The translations under genes and the position numbers were made by a program. Below are positions 1 through 7,878 of a stretch of 39,882 bases of DNA, in pieces. The stretch's first letter is position 1. Every line of letters begins with the position of its first letter. Below the pieces are notes generated by a model that worked only from the letters and a program-made list of their open reading frames with translations, was not told the DNA's origin and did not search any database. This stretch comes from Synergistaceae bacterium (lineage in GTDB: Bacteria > Synergistota > Synergistia > Synergistales > Synergistaceae), in NCBI GenBank assembly GCA_031263445.1, contig JAISFV010000118.1, positions 1 to 39,882 on the forward strand. The letters run 5' to 3'.

Positions 1-32
1 ACTGAACCGTATCCATAAAACCTTGTCACCTG

Positions 33-57
33 CCTGCGGCTTTGGCCGCAGGTTTTT
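33..57 (+). terminator. Rho-independent terminator
   Basis: A perfect 8-bp stem (33-40 with 45-52, CCTGCGGC/GCCGCAGG) with a TTTG loop is followed by five T residues on the plus strand. It would end a plus-strand transcript entering from outside the window. The glycosyltransferase on the opposite strand stops directly beside it, at 59. The minus strand lacks a T tract after the stem, so it is probably one-directional. Confidence 0.8.
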
Positions 58-58
58 A

Positions 59-1087
59 TCAGGCATTGGAGCGCCCTCCTGTGTTTGTCAGGCTATATTT
101 CAGTTCTTTGCATAAAATCAATATTGTTTTTGTCATTTCGTTATGAACGATGTCCTTATAAATACGCGAAAATATCTTTTTATAACACTGCTGGGTGTGT
201 GCGTGCGTCAGAGGGGAACGCTCGAAGACATCAAACAGGAGATCCGCGACTTGATCGGGTTCAAGCCTGCCCCAGGGTGTTTTTAGGAAAGTTTTCCAGT
301 AAAGGCGATCCAGCGCCTTGAATTTCGGCCCGTTCCAAGGTTTTCGGGGGCCTACCGCATGCAGGATGGCATCCGAGACGTCCCCGTCATGATGGTGGCA
401 GTTGTTGAATTTGCTTTCTATGACCTTTATGTCTCCCCTGAAACATGAATTGATCAAGTCTTGATCCACATGTCTGCCGCGATGGGCGTGACGCCCGTAC
501 CACTCCATGCTTTGTGGGATCAGGTCATACCTCTCCCTTATCCGGGTAATATTCAGCAATAAAACACCAGCATTTATGTACGTCCTTCTATCACAGCCAA
601 ACAGGGAAAATTCCAGCGCGACCGATGAGAAACGGCCATAGGGCATCAAGTCTCCTCTGTCCAGAGCGCCCGCGACGGAATTTTCGCCTAGTGGGATGTC
701 CCACAACTGCCTGATGTCCATGTTGACTACGATATCGCTGTCAAGGTAGATTACCTTGTCCAAGGCGAGGACATCGGGAATCAGCAGACGAAAGAGAGCG
801 CCTACTGAAAGCCTCTCCTTAGCCAAGCGGACGGCGTCACTCCCAATCCGTTCGATAACCTGCGATACGTCGTGAAACTCAATTCGCTGCGCGGCGGCTT
901 CCGCGACTTCCGTAAGACGCGACATATTTTTCTCCGTCATAGTCTCGTCATGCAGGATATGTACGCAAACCGGGCTTGCCGTCCGCTCGAAAATGGACAC
1001 CATCACGACCCCAGAATGCCTCGAGTAGCCGCCATTCGGGTCATGGATGGCCAGGGCGACGTGAATTGTTTCCCGCTCTTTCGTCAA
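59..1087 (-). CDS. Glycosyltransferase family 8 protein
   Basis: The 342-residue protein looks like a GT8 retaining glycosyltransferase, the family that includes LPS galactosyl/glucosyltransferases and glycogenin. It would transfer a sugar from a nucleotide-sugar donor, probably to a cell-surface glycan. The visible support is the DSD metal-binding motif (D116, D118) after a hydrophobic strand, and a C-terminal HAVGPRKPW block matching the GT8 HxxGxxKPW signature. There is no signal peptide, so the protein is cytoplasmic or peripheral. The start is TTG at 1087, preceded by a strong GGAGGGG seven bases upstream. It stands alone, divergent from the zinc transporter, and no other glycan genes are in view, so donor and acceptor are unknown. 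Confidence 0.85.
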   Translation of the reverse strand: MTKERETIHVALAIHDPNGGYSRHSGVVMVSIFERTASPVCVHILHDETMTEKNMSRLTEVAEAAAQRIEFHDVSQVIERIGSDAVRLAKERLSVGALFRLLIPDVLALDKVIYLDSDIVVNMDIRQLWDIPLGENSVAGALDRGDLMPYGRFSSVALEFSLFGCDRRTYINAGVLLLNITRIRERYDLIPQSMEWYGRHAHRGRHVDQDLINSCFRGDIKVIESKFNNCHHHDGDVSDAILHAVGPRKPWNGPKFKALDRLYWKTFLKTPWGRLEPDQVADLLFDVFERSPLTHAHTQQCYKKIFSRIYKDIVHNEMTKTILILCKELKYSLTNTGGRSNA

Positions 1088-1240
1088 AACAAAGCCCCTC
1101 CCTCAAGCACGAAAATACCAAAGCCGTGTAATTTTACCGTAAACGCAGCCGATTTGCCAGCATACCGACATGCACTGAAAAACATATCCGGCACGCGCTT
1201 TTATCGGGCAACCCAAAGATGCGCTGATGCCAATCTTTGC

Positions 1241-1269
1241 TTGACATACGCCTGCGTTGTTGGTAAAAA
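1241..1269 (+). promoter_or_regulatory. Likely sigma-70 promoter of the ZIP transporter
   Basis: TTGACA (1241-1246), a 17-base spacer and TAAAAA (1264-1269) lie 55 bases before the transporter start. The -35 box is perfect and the -10 box is 4/6. It sits in the 237-base divergent gap between the glycosyltransferase and the transporter. Confidence 0.5.
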
Positions 1270-1324
1270 GGCTCTGGGCTTGCGCGGGCAAACCGCCGAC
1301 ATTCGCGGACGAGGGGGAGAGAAC

Positions 1325-2152
1325 ATGGGCATGAACAGCGTCCTTCTGGCCTTTGTGCTGACGCTCTTCGCCGGGCTTTCAACAGGCGTGGGCGCGGCGC
1401 TGGCTTTTTTCGTCAAGCGCGCGAACAATCGATTCCTGGCCGTGAGCATGGGTTTTTCCGCCGGTGTGATGATCTACGTCTCGTTTGTCGAGATCCTGTC
1501 AATAGCGAAGGATTACCTCACTGCCGAGTGGGGGGACGCAGGAGGGGCGTGGGGGACGGCCGGCGCGTTTTTCGGTGGGATAGCGCTTGCCGCCGTCATA
1601 GACAAACTTGTCCCGGAGGGGGAGAACCCGCACGAGGCGCACACCATCGAAGAGCTGTCGATGACCGCCGACGAGCACGCGCTAAAACACCATGACATCT
1701 CAAAGCTGCATCGCACGGGCGTATTCACCGCGTTCGCCCTGGCCATCCATAACTTCCCGGAGGGCATGGCCACTTTCACCGCAGCGCTGATCGAACCCGC
1801 GCTCGGGACGGCGATTGCCATCGCGATAGCCATTCACAACATACCGGAGGGCATCTCCGTATCAGTGCCTATATTCTACGCGACGGGCGACCGCAAAAAG
1901 GCCTTCGTCTATTCTTTTCTCTCCGGCCTCGCTGAACCCCTCGGCGCGCTCATCGGATACCTGCTCATCATGCCGTTCTTCTCCCCCGCCCTTTTCGGGG
2001 TGCTTTTCGCGGCAGTGGCAGGGATCATGGTATTCATTTCCTTTGACGAGCTGCTCCCCACGGCAGAAGAGTACGGAGAGCACCACCTCTGCATTTATGG
2101 GCTCGTATCTGGCATGGCCGTCATGGGCCTTTCGTTGCTGCTGTTTATCTGA
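1325..2152 (+). CDS. zupT: ZIP family metal (zinc) transporter
   Basis: The 275-residue integral membrane protein belongs to the ZIP family and resembles ZupT, which imports Zn2+ and other divalent cations. It has about eight hydrophobic segments. The family metal-binding motifs HNFPEG (fourth helix) and HNIPEG (fifth helix) are both present, and a histidine/acid-rich loop lies between helices three and four. The frame is open far upstream, but the ATG at 1325 is preferred. It has GAGGGGGAG just upstream and begins the first membrane helix immediately, whereas the upstream extension is not ZIP-like. It is a single gene, followed 87 bases later by an oxidoreductase on the same strand. The gene symbol is a family assignment. 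Substrate preference cannot be read from sequence. Confidence 0.88.
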   Translation: MGMNSVLLAFVLTLFAGLSTGVGAALAFFVKRANNRFLAVSMGFSAGVMIYVSFVEILSIAKDYLTAEWGDAGGAWGTAGAFFGGIALAAVIDKLVPEGENPHEAHTIEELSMTADEHALKHHDISKLHRTGVFTAFALAIHNFPEGMATFTAALIEPALGTAIAIAIAIHNIPEGISVSVPIFYATGDRKKAFVYSFLSGLAEPLGALIGYLLIMPFFSPALFGVLFAAVAGIMVFISFDELLPTAEEYGEHHLCIYGLVSGMAVMGLSLLLFI

Positions 2153-2239
2153 CATCCCATGGACCTGTCCTGTGATGTATGACGGGCTTTGGGCATTGAT
2201 CGGATATTACTTGACTTTACGCTGGAGAGGGGATTTGCC

Positions 2240-3541
2240 ATGCTTGGCATGAATTACAAACTGAAGGGGCTTGAAGAATCCGGCCAGCCGATACTGACCG
2301 GCATCGTCGGCGCGGGGCAGATGGGCCGGGGGCTGGTCGGTCAGATGATGTCCATGAAGGGGATGCGGCCCGCCGTCGTGGCCGACGTAGCGCTGGAGAA
2401 CGCTAAGACCGCGTATGACCGTGCCGGGCTTTCAGAGGGCAGGGACTACTATTTCGCCCGAACTGTCGAGGAAGGCGACAGGCTGCTCGCGGAGGGCAGG
2501 TTCGTCGCCTCGGAGAACAGCGAATTAGCGACGAAGTGCAGGGCCATTCACTGCGTCGTGGACGCCACCGGCGTCCCGGAAGCGGGGGCGAAGGCGGCAA
2601 TCGACGCGATCAACAACAAAAAGCACATCGTCATGCTCAACGTCGAGACCGACGTCTGCATAGGCCACATCCTGTACAAGCTCGCATCGAACGCCGGCGT
2701 CGTCTACACAGGCAGCGCCGGGGACGAGCCGGCGGCCACGATAGAGCTCTTCGACTTCGCGGATGCCCTGGGCTTTGACGTTCGCGTGATCGGCAAGGGC
2801 AAGAACAACGCGGTCGATTACGGCTGTACGCCGGAAAGCGTCGCGGAAGAGGCGAAGGACAAGGGTGCCAGCGCCAAGATGATCTGTTCGTTCAAGGACG
2901 GCACGAAGACGATGGTCGAGATGACCGCGATGGCGAACGCCACCGGCTTCCTGCCAGACGTCATGGGGGCGCACGGCGCTTCGGGGAGCGTAAAGGACTT
3001 GCCTGACCTGCTCAGCCTCAAGAGCGAGGGGCGTGGCGGCATCCTGAACAGCTACAGGACGGTCGAGTACGTCAACGGCGTCGCACCTGGCGTATTCCTC
3101 ATTTTCGCATCTGACCAGCAGGACGTCAATCATGAGCTGCAATACGTGAAGCTCGGCAGCGGCCCGAACTACGCGCTTTACAGGCCATACCACCTGACGA
3201 GCCTGGAGACCCCTCTGTCCGTCGCCAGGGCGTGTCTCGACGGGATGCCGACCATCGTGCCGCGCGCCGGGTTCGTCGCAGAAACAGGCACAATCGCAAA
3301 GCGGGACCTCAAGGCGGGCGAACGCCTGGACGGGATCGGCGGCTACACCGTCCGCGGGACGTTCATCTCATCTGGCGACGCTAAGGAGAAAAACGCCCTG
3401 CCTCTGGGCCTCGTCAACGGGGACACGGTGATGAAAAGGGACGTGAAGCGCGGCGAGCTCATGACATACGCAGACGTGGACCTGGATCAATACGCCGTGG
3501 TCCTGCAACTCCGCAAGCTCCAGGACGCCCTTTTTATTTAG
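2240..3541 (+). CDS. Homoserine dehydrogenase-like NAD(P)-dependent oxidoreductase with SAF domain (COG4091 type)
   Basis: The 433-residue protein has an N-terminal Rossmann fold with GAGQMG at about residues 24-29. A homoserine-dehydrogenase-like middle and a C-terminal SAF-like segment follow from roughly residue 340. This architecture matches COG4091, predicted dehydrogenases distinct from true homoserine dehydrogenase, which usually act in carbohydrate-acid or polyol catabolism. The ATG at 2240 is chosen because GGAGAGGGG lies just upstream. A second ATG at 2249 is also possible. The substrate is unknown and the neighbours give no pathway. It converges on the PQ-loop protein with three bases between stop codons. 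Confidence 0.8.
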   Translation: MLGMNYKLKGLEESGQPILTGIVGAGQMGRGLVGQMMSMKGMRPAVVADVALENAKTAYDRAGLSEGRDYYFARTVEEGDRLLAEGRFVASENSELATKCRAIHCVVDATGVPEAGAKAAIDAINNKKHIVMLNVETDVCIGHILYKLASNAGVVYTGSAGDEPAATIELFDFADALGFDVRVIGKGKNNAVDYGCTPESVAEEAKDKGASAKMICSFKDGTKTMVEMTAMANATGFLPDVMGAHGASGSVKDLPDLLSLKSEGRGGILNSYRTVEYVNGVAPGVFLIFASDQQDVNHELQYVKLGSGPNYALYRPYHLTSLETPLSVARACLDGMPTIVPRAGFVAETGTIAKRDLKAGERLDGIGGYTVRGTFISSGDAKEKNALPLGLVNGDTVMKRDVKRGELMTYADVDLDQYAVVLQLRKLQDALFI

Positions 3542-3544
3542 GGA

Positions 3545-3856
3545 TCAAGCAGACCGTGTCCCTTTGACCTCCCTGCCGCCGTCCAGGGACGCGTTCCTGA
3601 AATAAAGCACGGTATCTACTGATACCATAATGAAGTTCAGCGAATACGCTACCATCAGCAGACTAAGGGCGCCATCAAGCAGGATGGTTTTCGCCAGGCC
3701 CGCAAGGTAACCCGCTAAGACGATAAAGAGGAAGAACAGGCTCTTTCCCTTTGCTGTCCTCGACCTCCACGACTTCAATATAGACACAGGCCACGCTGCC
3801 CCGAAACACAGGATCATGGCCAGCTCTAAGAACTTCGCTATTTCCTCGGCGCTCAT
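3545..3856 (-). CDS. Small PQ-loop/SemiSWEET-like membrane protein
   Basis: The 103-residue protein has three hydrophobic segments (about residues 8-26, 38-60 and 62-84). A WPVSILKSWRSRTAKGKS stretch between helices one and two resembles the PQ-loop/SemiSWEET pattern, with WP in place of PQ. Members of this family dimerise to form small-solute transporters, and many are uncharacterised. It lies 18 bases downstream of the threonine dehydratase on the same strand, so the two are probably co-transcribed. No convincing ribosome binding site precedes the ATG, consistent with translation from a polycistronic message. The substrate is unknown. An amino acid or 2-oxobutyrate-related role would be guesswork from context. 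Confidence 0.65.
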   Translation of the reverse strand: MSAEEIAKFLELAMILCFGAAWPVSILKSWRSRTAKGKSLFFLFIVLAGYLAGLAKTILLDGALSLLMVAYSLNFIMVSVDTVLYFRNASLDGGREVKGTRSA

Positions 3857-3874
3857 AAATGCATTGCCATCGCG

Positions 3875-4855
3875 TCAGGCGTTCTGGCCGGTACGTAACA
3901 GATATTCCGCAAGCTGAGGCATGGCGACGTTGCCCCCGCTCAAAAGCGCTACAACTTTCCCGCCCTTCGTAAAACGGGCCAGCGCGCCCGACAGGATCGC
4001 CGCAAGCGCAACCGCGCCGGTCGGCTCCGCGAGGAGTTTGCAGCGCTCCAGCAGCATGCGTTGCGCGTACAGGATCTCCCCGTCCGTGACCTCGATCATC
4101 CCGTCAACGTACTTTTGAACCAGCGGAAATGTCAGTTCGCCCGGTATAGTCGTCCTGATCCCGTCCGCGACTGTCTCTATCTTGTCGAGAGCAGTCCGTC
4201 TGCCGTTCCTGTATGACAGCCCCGTGCTGTTGCTGCCTGCCGGCTCGACCCCGAAGACCTTTATGCCCGGTTTTTTTTCCTTCACTGCGACAGCGATCCC
4301 GGAAATGAGACCACATCCCCCGGTGGGTGCGAGGACTACGGAAGCGTCCTCAAGATCCTCTATTATCTCTAGTCCTGCCGTCCCCTGGCCGGCCATGACC
4401 AGCGGGTCGTCGTATGGATGGATGAAAACCGCCCCTCTGTCCTTGCGGAGCTTTTCCGCGAAGGCGAGCCTCTCCTGAGAGGTCGTTCCGCAGTAGATAA
4501 GGTTCGCGTCGTAGCCTTTTATGGACGCCGCCTTAGCCGGCGAGCCGCCCTCCGGCATGACGACAGTGGCGCCGTATCCGAACCGGGCCGCAACACACGC
4601 GACAGCCTGCCCGTGATTGCCCGACGACCCAGTTACGACGCCCTTCCGACCTTCTTCCGGCGAAAGAGACATAACTTTGTTGGACGCGCCCCGGAACTTG
4701 AAGGATCCTGTCTTTTGCAGGTTTTCAGCCTTGAGGAATACTTCAAAACCGCTCCACTCGCTGAAAGTCGACGACCTGAGGAGCGGCGTCCTCTTTACGA
4801 CCCTAGAGATTCGCTCTTGGGCCTCGAGGACATCTTTTATTGTAATTGCTAACAA
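3875..4855 (-). CDS. Threonine/serine dehydratase (PLP-dependent)
   Basis: This 326-residue fold-type II PLP enzyme is of the threonine dehydratase/serine racemase group. It would deaminate L-threonine to 2-oxobutyrate and ammonia, or L-serine to pyruvate. The PLP lysine is K53 in SFKFRGA. The substrate loop SSGNHG is intact, the phosphate-binding loop reads GGCG instead of the usual GGGG, and SGGN lies near the C terminus. There is no C-terminal ACT regulatory domain, so it resembles the short catabolic (TdcB-like) form rather than biosynthetic IlvA. The start is an inferred TTG with GGGGG about nine bases upstream. It is probably the first gene of an operon with the PQ-loop protein. Confidence 0.85.
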   Translation of the reverse strand: MLAITIKDVLEAQERISRVVKRTPLLRSSTFSEWSGFEVFLKAENLQKTGSFKFRGASNKVMSLSPEEGRKGVVTGSSGNHGQAVACVAARFGYGATVVMPEGGSPAKAASIKGYDANLIYCGTTSQERLAFAEKLRKDRGAVFIHPYDDPLVMAGQGTAGLEIIEDLEDASVVLAPTGGCGLISGIAVAVKEKKPGIKVFGVEPAGSNSTGLSYRNGRRTALDKIETVADGIRTTIPGELTFPLVQKYVDGMIEVTDGEILYAQRMLLERCKLLAEPTGAVALAAILSGALARFTKGGKVVALLSGGNVAMPQLAEYLLRTGQNA

Positions 4856-4921
4856 CTATAAGACCCCCACGCGACATATAAAAACAGAACGACGTGATAT
4901 TTTTATCTGTCAGTCAGCGAC

Positions 4922-6109
4922 TTAATCGCTTATGTTTGAACTATCCCCGGTACCCTCGCTGCCCGCGTTCGAGCCGCCCTTCCCGTCGCCGGCGTTAGAG
5001 CCGGAACCCTCGTTGCCGGCGCTAGAGCCGCCGTTCGCCCCGCCGGCGTTGGAACCAGAGCCCTCGTTCGAACTGCCGGCGTTAGAACCAGAGCCGTCAC
5101 CACCCGTGCCGCCCTTCCCGCTGCCGGCGTTAGAGCCGGAACCCTCGTTGCCAGCGCCCGAACCGCTGTTCGCGCCGCCGGCGTTAGAGCCAGAGCTATC
5201 ATTGCCTGTGTTCGAATCGCCGTTCGCACTGTCGGTGTTCGAGCCGGAACCCTCGCCCGTATTCGAGCCGCTCTTCCCGCTGCCGGCGTTAGAGCCGGAA
5301 CCCTCGCCGCCCGTGTTCGAGCCGCTGCCGATGCTTGAGCTGGTACCCTGTGAAGAAGCGCCGCCGCTGGCGATCGCGCCCGATGAAGACGAGCCTCTGG
5401 CGGGATTACCGGACTGATTTCTGCCGGCCCCGGCCGCAATCATGTCACCGCCGCTGCCGCCGCGCCCGCCCTTCTCTCTCATCTCAGCCTCTTTCTGGGC
5501 CATCAGGACCCGCTGTTTCTCCTTCTCCCTGGCCGAGGCAAGCACTATCTCCTTTTGCAGGACCTGGATCTTTTCCCGCCCTGCGGCCAGCTTGCGGATC
5601 TGCGCGCACAGCGCAACCCCGCGGTCTGGCAAGGATGAAGCGCGGACAAACTCCGAAGCCTGCTGAATGACAGACACCGCCGCGTCGAACGCGTACCCGT
5701 TCCCGGCAAGCACCGAAAAAGTCTCCGAAGCCGTCTCGGCGATCAGGCCGGCCCGTACGGAACGCATCATCAGCGACGCCGTGTCGTGCAGTTTTTTATC
5801 CCCGTATACCCTGTACGCGGTGCCCAATGCCTTGCCGAGGGCGGTGCCTGTTTTTTCAGATTGAGCGAGCAGCGCCGAAGCGGTTTCGGCGGGAACGTAC
5901 CGAGGCGTACTGAGCATCACCGTGCCGATGAACATGTAGCGCCTGGCGATACCGTCTGCGGTTTTCCCCTGAATACCGGCCTTTATGAGCGTGTCCCTCA
6001 TGCTCTGCTCGATGGCGGACTCAATTTCAGAAGCCGAGACGAGAGAGGGGCAGAGCAGCAGAGCGACCACGATAAATGCGGCGAGAACGCGCTTAAACAT
6101 GGACATCAT
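4922..6109 (-). CDS. Secreted protein with long Gly/Ser/Asn-rich repeat tail
   Basis: The 395-residue protein has an N-terminal signal peptide (residues 1-26, cleavage probably after VSA). An Ala-rich helical region follows to about residue 190, then a charged Lys/Glu segment. The final 180 or so residues are built almost entirely of G, S, N, A, T and E, with repeated GSGSNAG and EGSGSN units. Larger near-duplicate blocks of about 40 residues are also visible. It is the last gene of the sigma/anti-sigma operon, its ATG overlapping the anti-sigma stop by four bases. Envelope or surface location is inferred. No enzymatic motif was recognised. The tail resembles flexible or adhesive low-complexity linkers and could vary in length between strains. 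Confidence 0.75.
   Translation of the reverse strand: MMSMFKRVLAAFIVVALLLCPSLVSASEIESAIEQSMRDTLIKAGIQGKTADGIARRYMFIGTVMLSTPRYVPAETASALLAQSEKTGTALGKALGTAYRVYGDKKLHDTASLMMRSVRAGLIAETASETFSVLAGNGYAFDAAVSVIQQASEFVRASSLPDRGVALCAQIRKLAAGREKIQVLQKEIVLASAREKEKQRVLMAQKEAEMREKGGRGGSGGDMIAAGAGRNQSGNPARGSSSSGAIASGGASSQGTSSSIGSGSNTGGEGSGSNAGSGKSGSNTGEGSGSNTDSANGDSNTGNDSSGSNAGGANSGSGAGNEGSGSNAGSGKGGTGGDGSGSNAGSSNEGSGSNAGGANGGSSAGNEGSGSNAGDGKGGSNAGSEGTGDSSNISD
4940..5345 (-). repeat. Imperfect tandem repeats coding the Gly/Ser/Asn tail
   Basis: About 400 bases of degenerate tandem repeats encode GSGSNAG/EGSGSN units. Codon-level variation between copies shows they are diverged rather than freshly duplicated. 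Near-identical longer blocks recur, for example around 5010-5090 and 5130-5200. The opposite strand reads as a spurious Pro/Glu-rich frame. Reads or assemblies may collapse here. Confidence 0.75.
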
Positions 6110-6813
6110 TTGTACACCGTCTTCTCTCCGAGGCTTTCCCAGTGTTCAGCGACCTCATACGGGGAGTTCCCGGTCCGGATTTCGAGATACGCCATATGGA
6201 TAGTCAGCAACTCCAGATCGGTCCGGAGTTCCCCTATGGCCTCGACCAGCTCGCGCACCCTGATCCAGTCCACGTCATCCCTGCGTAGCTCCTGGCCGAC
6301 CGCCAGCCTGTACTGGCTTATGCTGTCTGTAAATGGCTGCTCCGTGTCAATGCTTTCAGTAAGAAGCGCGTCACCCGCGAGCTTCCGCGCGGCCCACATT
6401 GACGGGGTCGTGACCGAGACAGGGGAAACGCCCTTCGCGATCTCCCTCTTGGTGTTGTAGGAACCGGCGAAGCCCCCGGCCATGAAAAACAGGAAGCAGG
6501 CAACGGCTGCGGCAGCGCGGAGCGCGCACCTTTTCGCCCTCGGTGACGCCAGAACCTTCATTACAAACGGAGCGCTCTCCGTAACAGACGGGGCAGGGGG
6601 GCAGGAAATCGCGGTATGCCTTGCAGACATAAGCGCGGTGATACCTCGGTACTCCGCGAACGCCCTGCGGCATTCAGGGCATACTTTGAGGTGCTCCCTC
6701 ATGAGCGCCGTCTCCTCAGGGGTACACTCATTGTCGCAAGCCTTGCTTAACAGCGGCTCGCACTCGAAACATGAAATTTTCCTCGTTCTTTCGTCTGGCA
6801 TTTCGCGACTCAC
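6106..6813 (-). CDS. Anti-sigma factor with zf-HC2 zinc finger and one membrane helix
   Basis: The 235-residue protein is a putative membrane-anchored anti-sigma factor that would hold the adjacent ECF sigma factor inactive. The N-terminal zinc-binding motif H41-x3-C45-x2-C48 (HLKVCPEC), with C30 upstream, is typical of ZAS/zf-HC2 domains. A single hydrophobic helix lies at about residues 97-118, and roughly 115 residues follow outside the membrane. The GTG start shares its G with the sigma stop codon (TAGTG), indicating translational coupling. An ATG at 6801 is an alternative start. It is followed by a four-base overlap with the secreted repeat protein. The outer domain was not recognised, so the inducing signal is unknown. 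Confidence 0.85.
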   Translation of the reverse strand: MSREMPDERTRKISCFECEPLLSKACDNECTPEETALMREHLKVCPECRRAFAEYRGITALMSARHTAISCPPAPSVTESAPFVMKVLASPRAKRCALRAAAAVACFLFFMAGGFAGSYNTKREIAKGVSPVSVTTPSMWAARKLAGDALLTESIDTEQPFTDSISQYRLAVGQELRRDDVDWIRVRELVEAIGELRTDLELLTIHMAYLEIRTGNSPYEVAEHWESLGEKTVYK

Positions 6814-7355
6814 TATTTTTCTCCCATCCTCGCCATTTTCATCTTTAAAGCCCTTCTGCCTCTCAGAACGAGCTGCGCAAACGCGTCTACCGATATCTGG
6901 AGCATTTCTGCGCCCTCACCATACGTGACGCCGCCGGCTATGAGTATGAGTGCCTCTTTCTGCCTCGGCGGCAGGAGCGAGAGCATCCGCTCAATGTCGA
7001 TGCTGTACAGAACCGATTCCTCGGGCGAATAACTCAGGCTCTCCGGGTGAGGCAGCGCTTCGTCCTCGATAATTTCCGTAAGGGAGTCCACCTGCTTGCC
7101 GTGCCTGAAGCGCCCTCTGACTATATTCCCCGCTATCCTGAATACAAAGGCGCCGAACTTGCCCTCGGCCCTGTAAGACGGAGCGGCCCTGTACACCTGG
7201 ATAAAAGTCTCCTGAACGACGTCCTGCGCTTCGTGCAGATCGCGCAACGATCTGAACGCATAAGCCATAACCCTCTTGCACCACAGCCCGTACAGCTCTG
7301 TAAAAGAATCCTCGTCACCCTCAGCTATCCGCATCATCAAAACGTCTTCTTGCAT
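6813..7355 (-). CDS. ECF-type sigma-70 family RNA polymerase sigma factor
   Basis: This 180-residue protein is an extracytoplasmic-function sigma factor. Region 2 contains LHEAQDVVQETFIQVYR, the core-binding and -10-recognition helix. Region 4 has LPPRQKEALILIAGGVTYGEGAEML, a helix-turn-helix for the -35 element. The ATG at 7355 is preferred because GGAAGG lies about nine bases upstream and the N terminus then matches usual ECF starts. A GTG at 7373 would add six residues. It heads a three-gene operon with its anti-sigma factor and a secreted repeat protein. Autoregulation is typical of such operons, but no clear ECF promoter was identified upstream. Confidence 0.88.
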   Translation of the reverse strand: MQEDVLMMRIAEGDEDSFTELYGLWCKRVMAYAFRSLRDLHEAQDVVQETFIQVYRAAPSYRAEGKFGAFVFRIAGNIVRGRFRHGKQVDSLTEIIEDEALPHPESLSYSPEESVLYSIDIERMLSLLPPRQKEALILIAGGVTYGEGAEMLQISVDAFAQLVLRGRRALKMKMARMGEK

Positions 7356-7528
7356 TCGACAGCCCTTCCTCACGAAGCCGGGGTCTATATAAGGCTAAAT
7401 GACGCAATCGCCCCATTAATTACGCGCCCTCGGCAAAAATCAAAAACATGCAGTTCATCCATGCCTCACGTATTTTACACCATCTCTGGAAAAAACCACG
7501 AAATTTTTAAAATCCTCGCGTCATTTTT

Positions 7529-7736
7529 CGGAGCCCCAATACATTTTGCTTATTGTAAGCTGGTTTCTTTCACTAACGCGGCAGGTAGTGTCGCAAACAG
7601 CACGGCTGGCACGATCAAAGCATCCTGTTTGCAAAAACTGGCGAAAGGCCATTCCCAGCGTTCCCGTCGCTCAGGGCAAGGGCCTTTCAGAGTCTCGGGG
7701 GGCTTCGCTCAGACTTTTCGCGGAGCCCCGTTTTTT
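7529..7736 (+). ncRNA. Candidate structured RNA or leader upstream of cysE
   Basis: On the plus strand, GCAAACAG (7593-7600) pairs perfectly with CTGTTTGC (7625-7632). GAAAGGCC (7643-7650) pairs perfectly with GGCCTTTC (7681-7688) and encloses an inner CCC-AGCG/CGCT-GGG hairpin with a 7-base loop. A terminator hairpin with a T run follows. A nine-base copy of the terminator's 3' arm (CGGAGCCCC) at 7529-7537 could pair with the 5' arm as an antiterminator. It was not recognised as any known riboswitch, 6S, SRP or tmRNA. The boundaries and the existence of a transcript are inferred. Confidence 0.4.
7697..7736 (+). terminator. Rho-independent terminator
   Basis: The stem GGGGCTTCGC (7699-7708) pairs with GCGGAGCCCC (7720-7729), ten pairs including one G-U, with an 11-base loop. 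Six T residues follow at 7731-7736. It acts on the plus strand, yet the only gene immediately upstream is on the minus strand, so it must end a noncoding transcript or leader. Confidence 0.75.
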
Positions 7737-7771
7737 ATGCCTTTACGCGACGCGCTGCCCTCCCCGGCCAT

Positions 7772-7799
7772 TTGATTTAGAGTCGGAATATAGTATAAT
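7772..7799 (+). promoter_or_regulatory. Promoter of cysE
   Basis: TTGATT (7772-7777), a 16-base spacer and a perfect TATAAT (7794-7799) lie 79 bases before the cysE ATG and 36 bases after the terminator T run. This would give an untranslated leader of about 70 bases. Confidence 0.6.
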
Positions 7800-7878
7800 T
7801 CCTAGTATTAACATGTTTTATGGGGGAACAAATTTTGGCCCATCTAACATTATCTAAGTTCGTTTCTGGGGTGATACG

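Larger units (their letters stand above)
7356..7878. other. Divergent intergenic region with structured noncoding sequence
   Basis: Roughly 520 bases between the sigma factor and cysE carry no convincing coding sequence. They hold a run of stable inverted repeats (7593-7736) ending in a strong plus-strand terminator, then a good promoter just before cysE. The part nearest the sigma gene (7374-7500) is AT-rich and should contain the promoter of the sigma operon. Confidence 0.7.

Noticed and set aside
2525-3193. A 222-codon frame opposite the COG4091 oxidoreductase
   Set aside because: It shows Val/Asp/Arg-rich antisense composition with no motif and no ribosome binding site.
4940-5345. Regular repeats that could suggest a CRISPR array
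   Set aside because: Units are degenerate, lack constant repeat/spacer periodicity and are in frame within a secreted protein.
4932-5417. A Pro/Glu-rich reading frame on the plus strand opposite the repeat tail
   Set aside because: It is the mirror of the Gly/Ser/Asn repeat codons, has no ribosome binding site, and the minus-strand gene has a signal peptide and operon overlaps.
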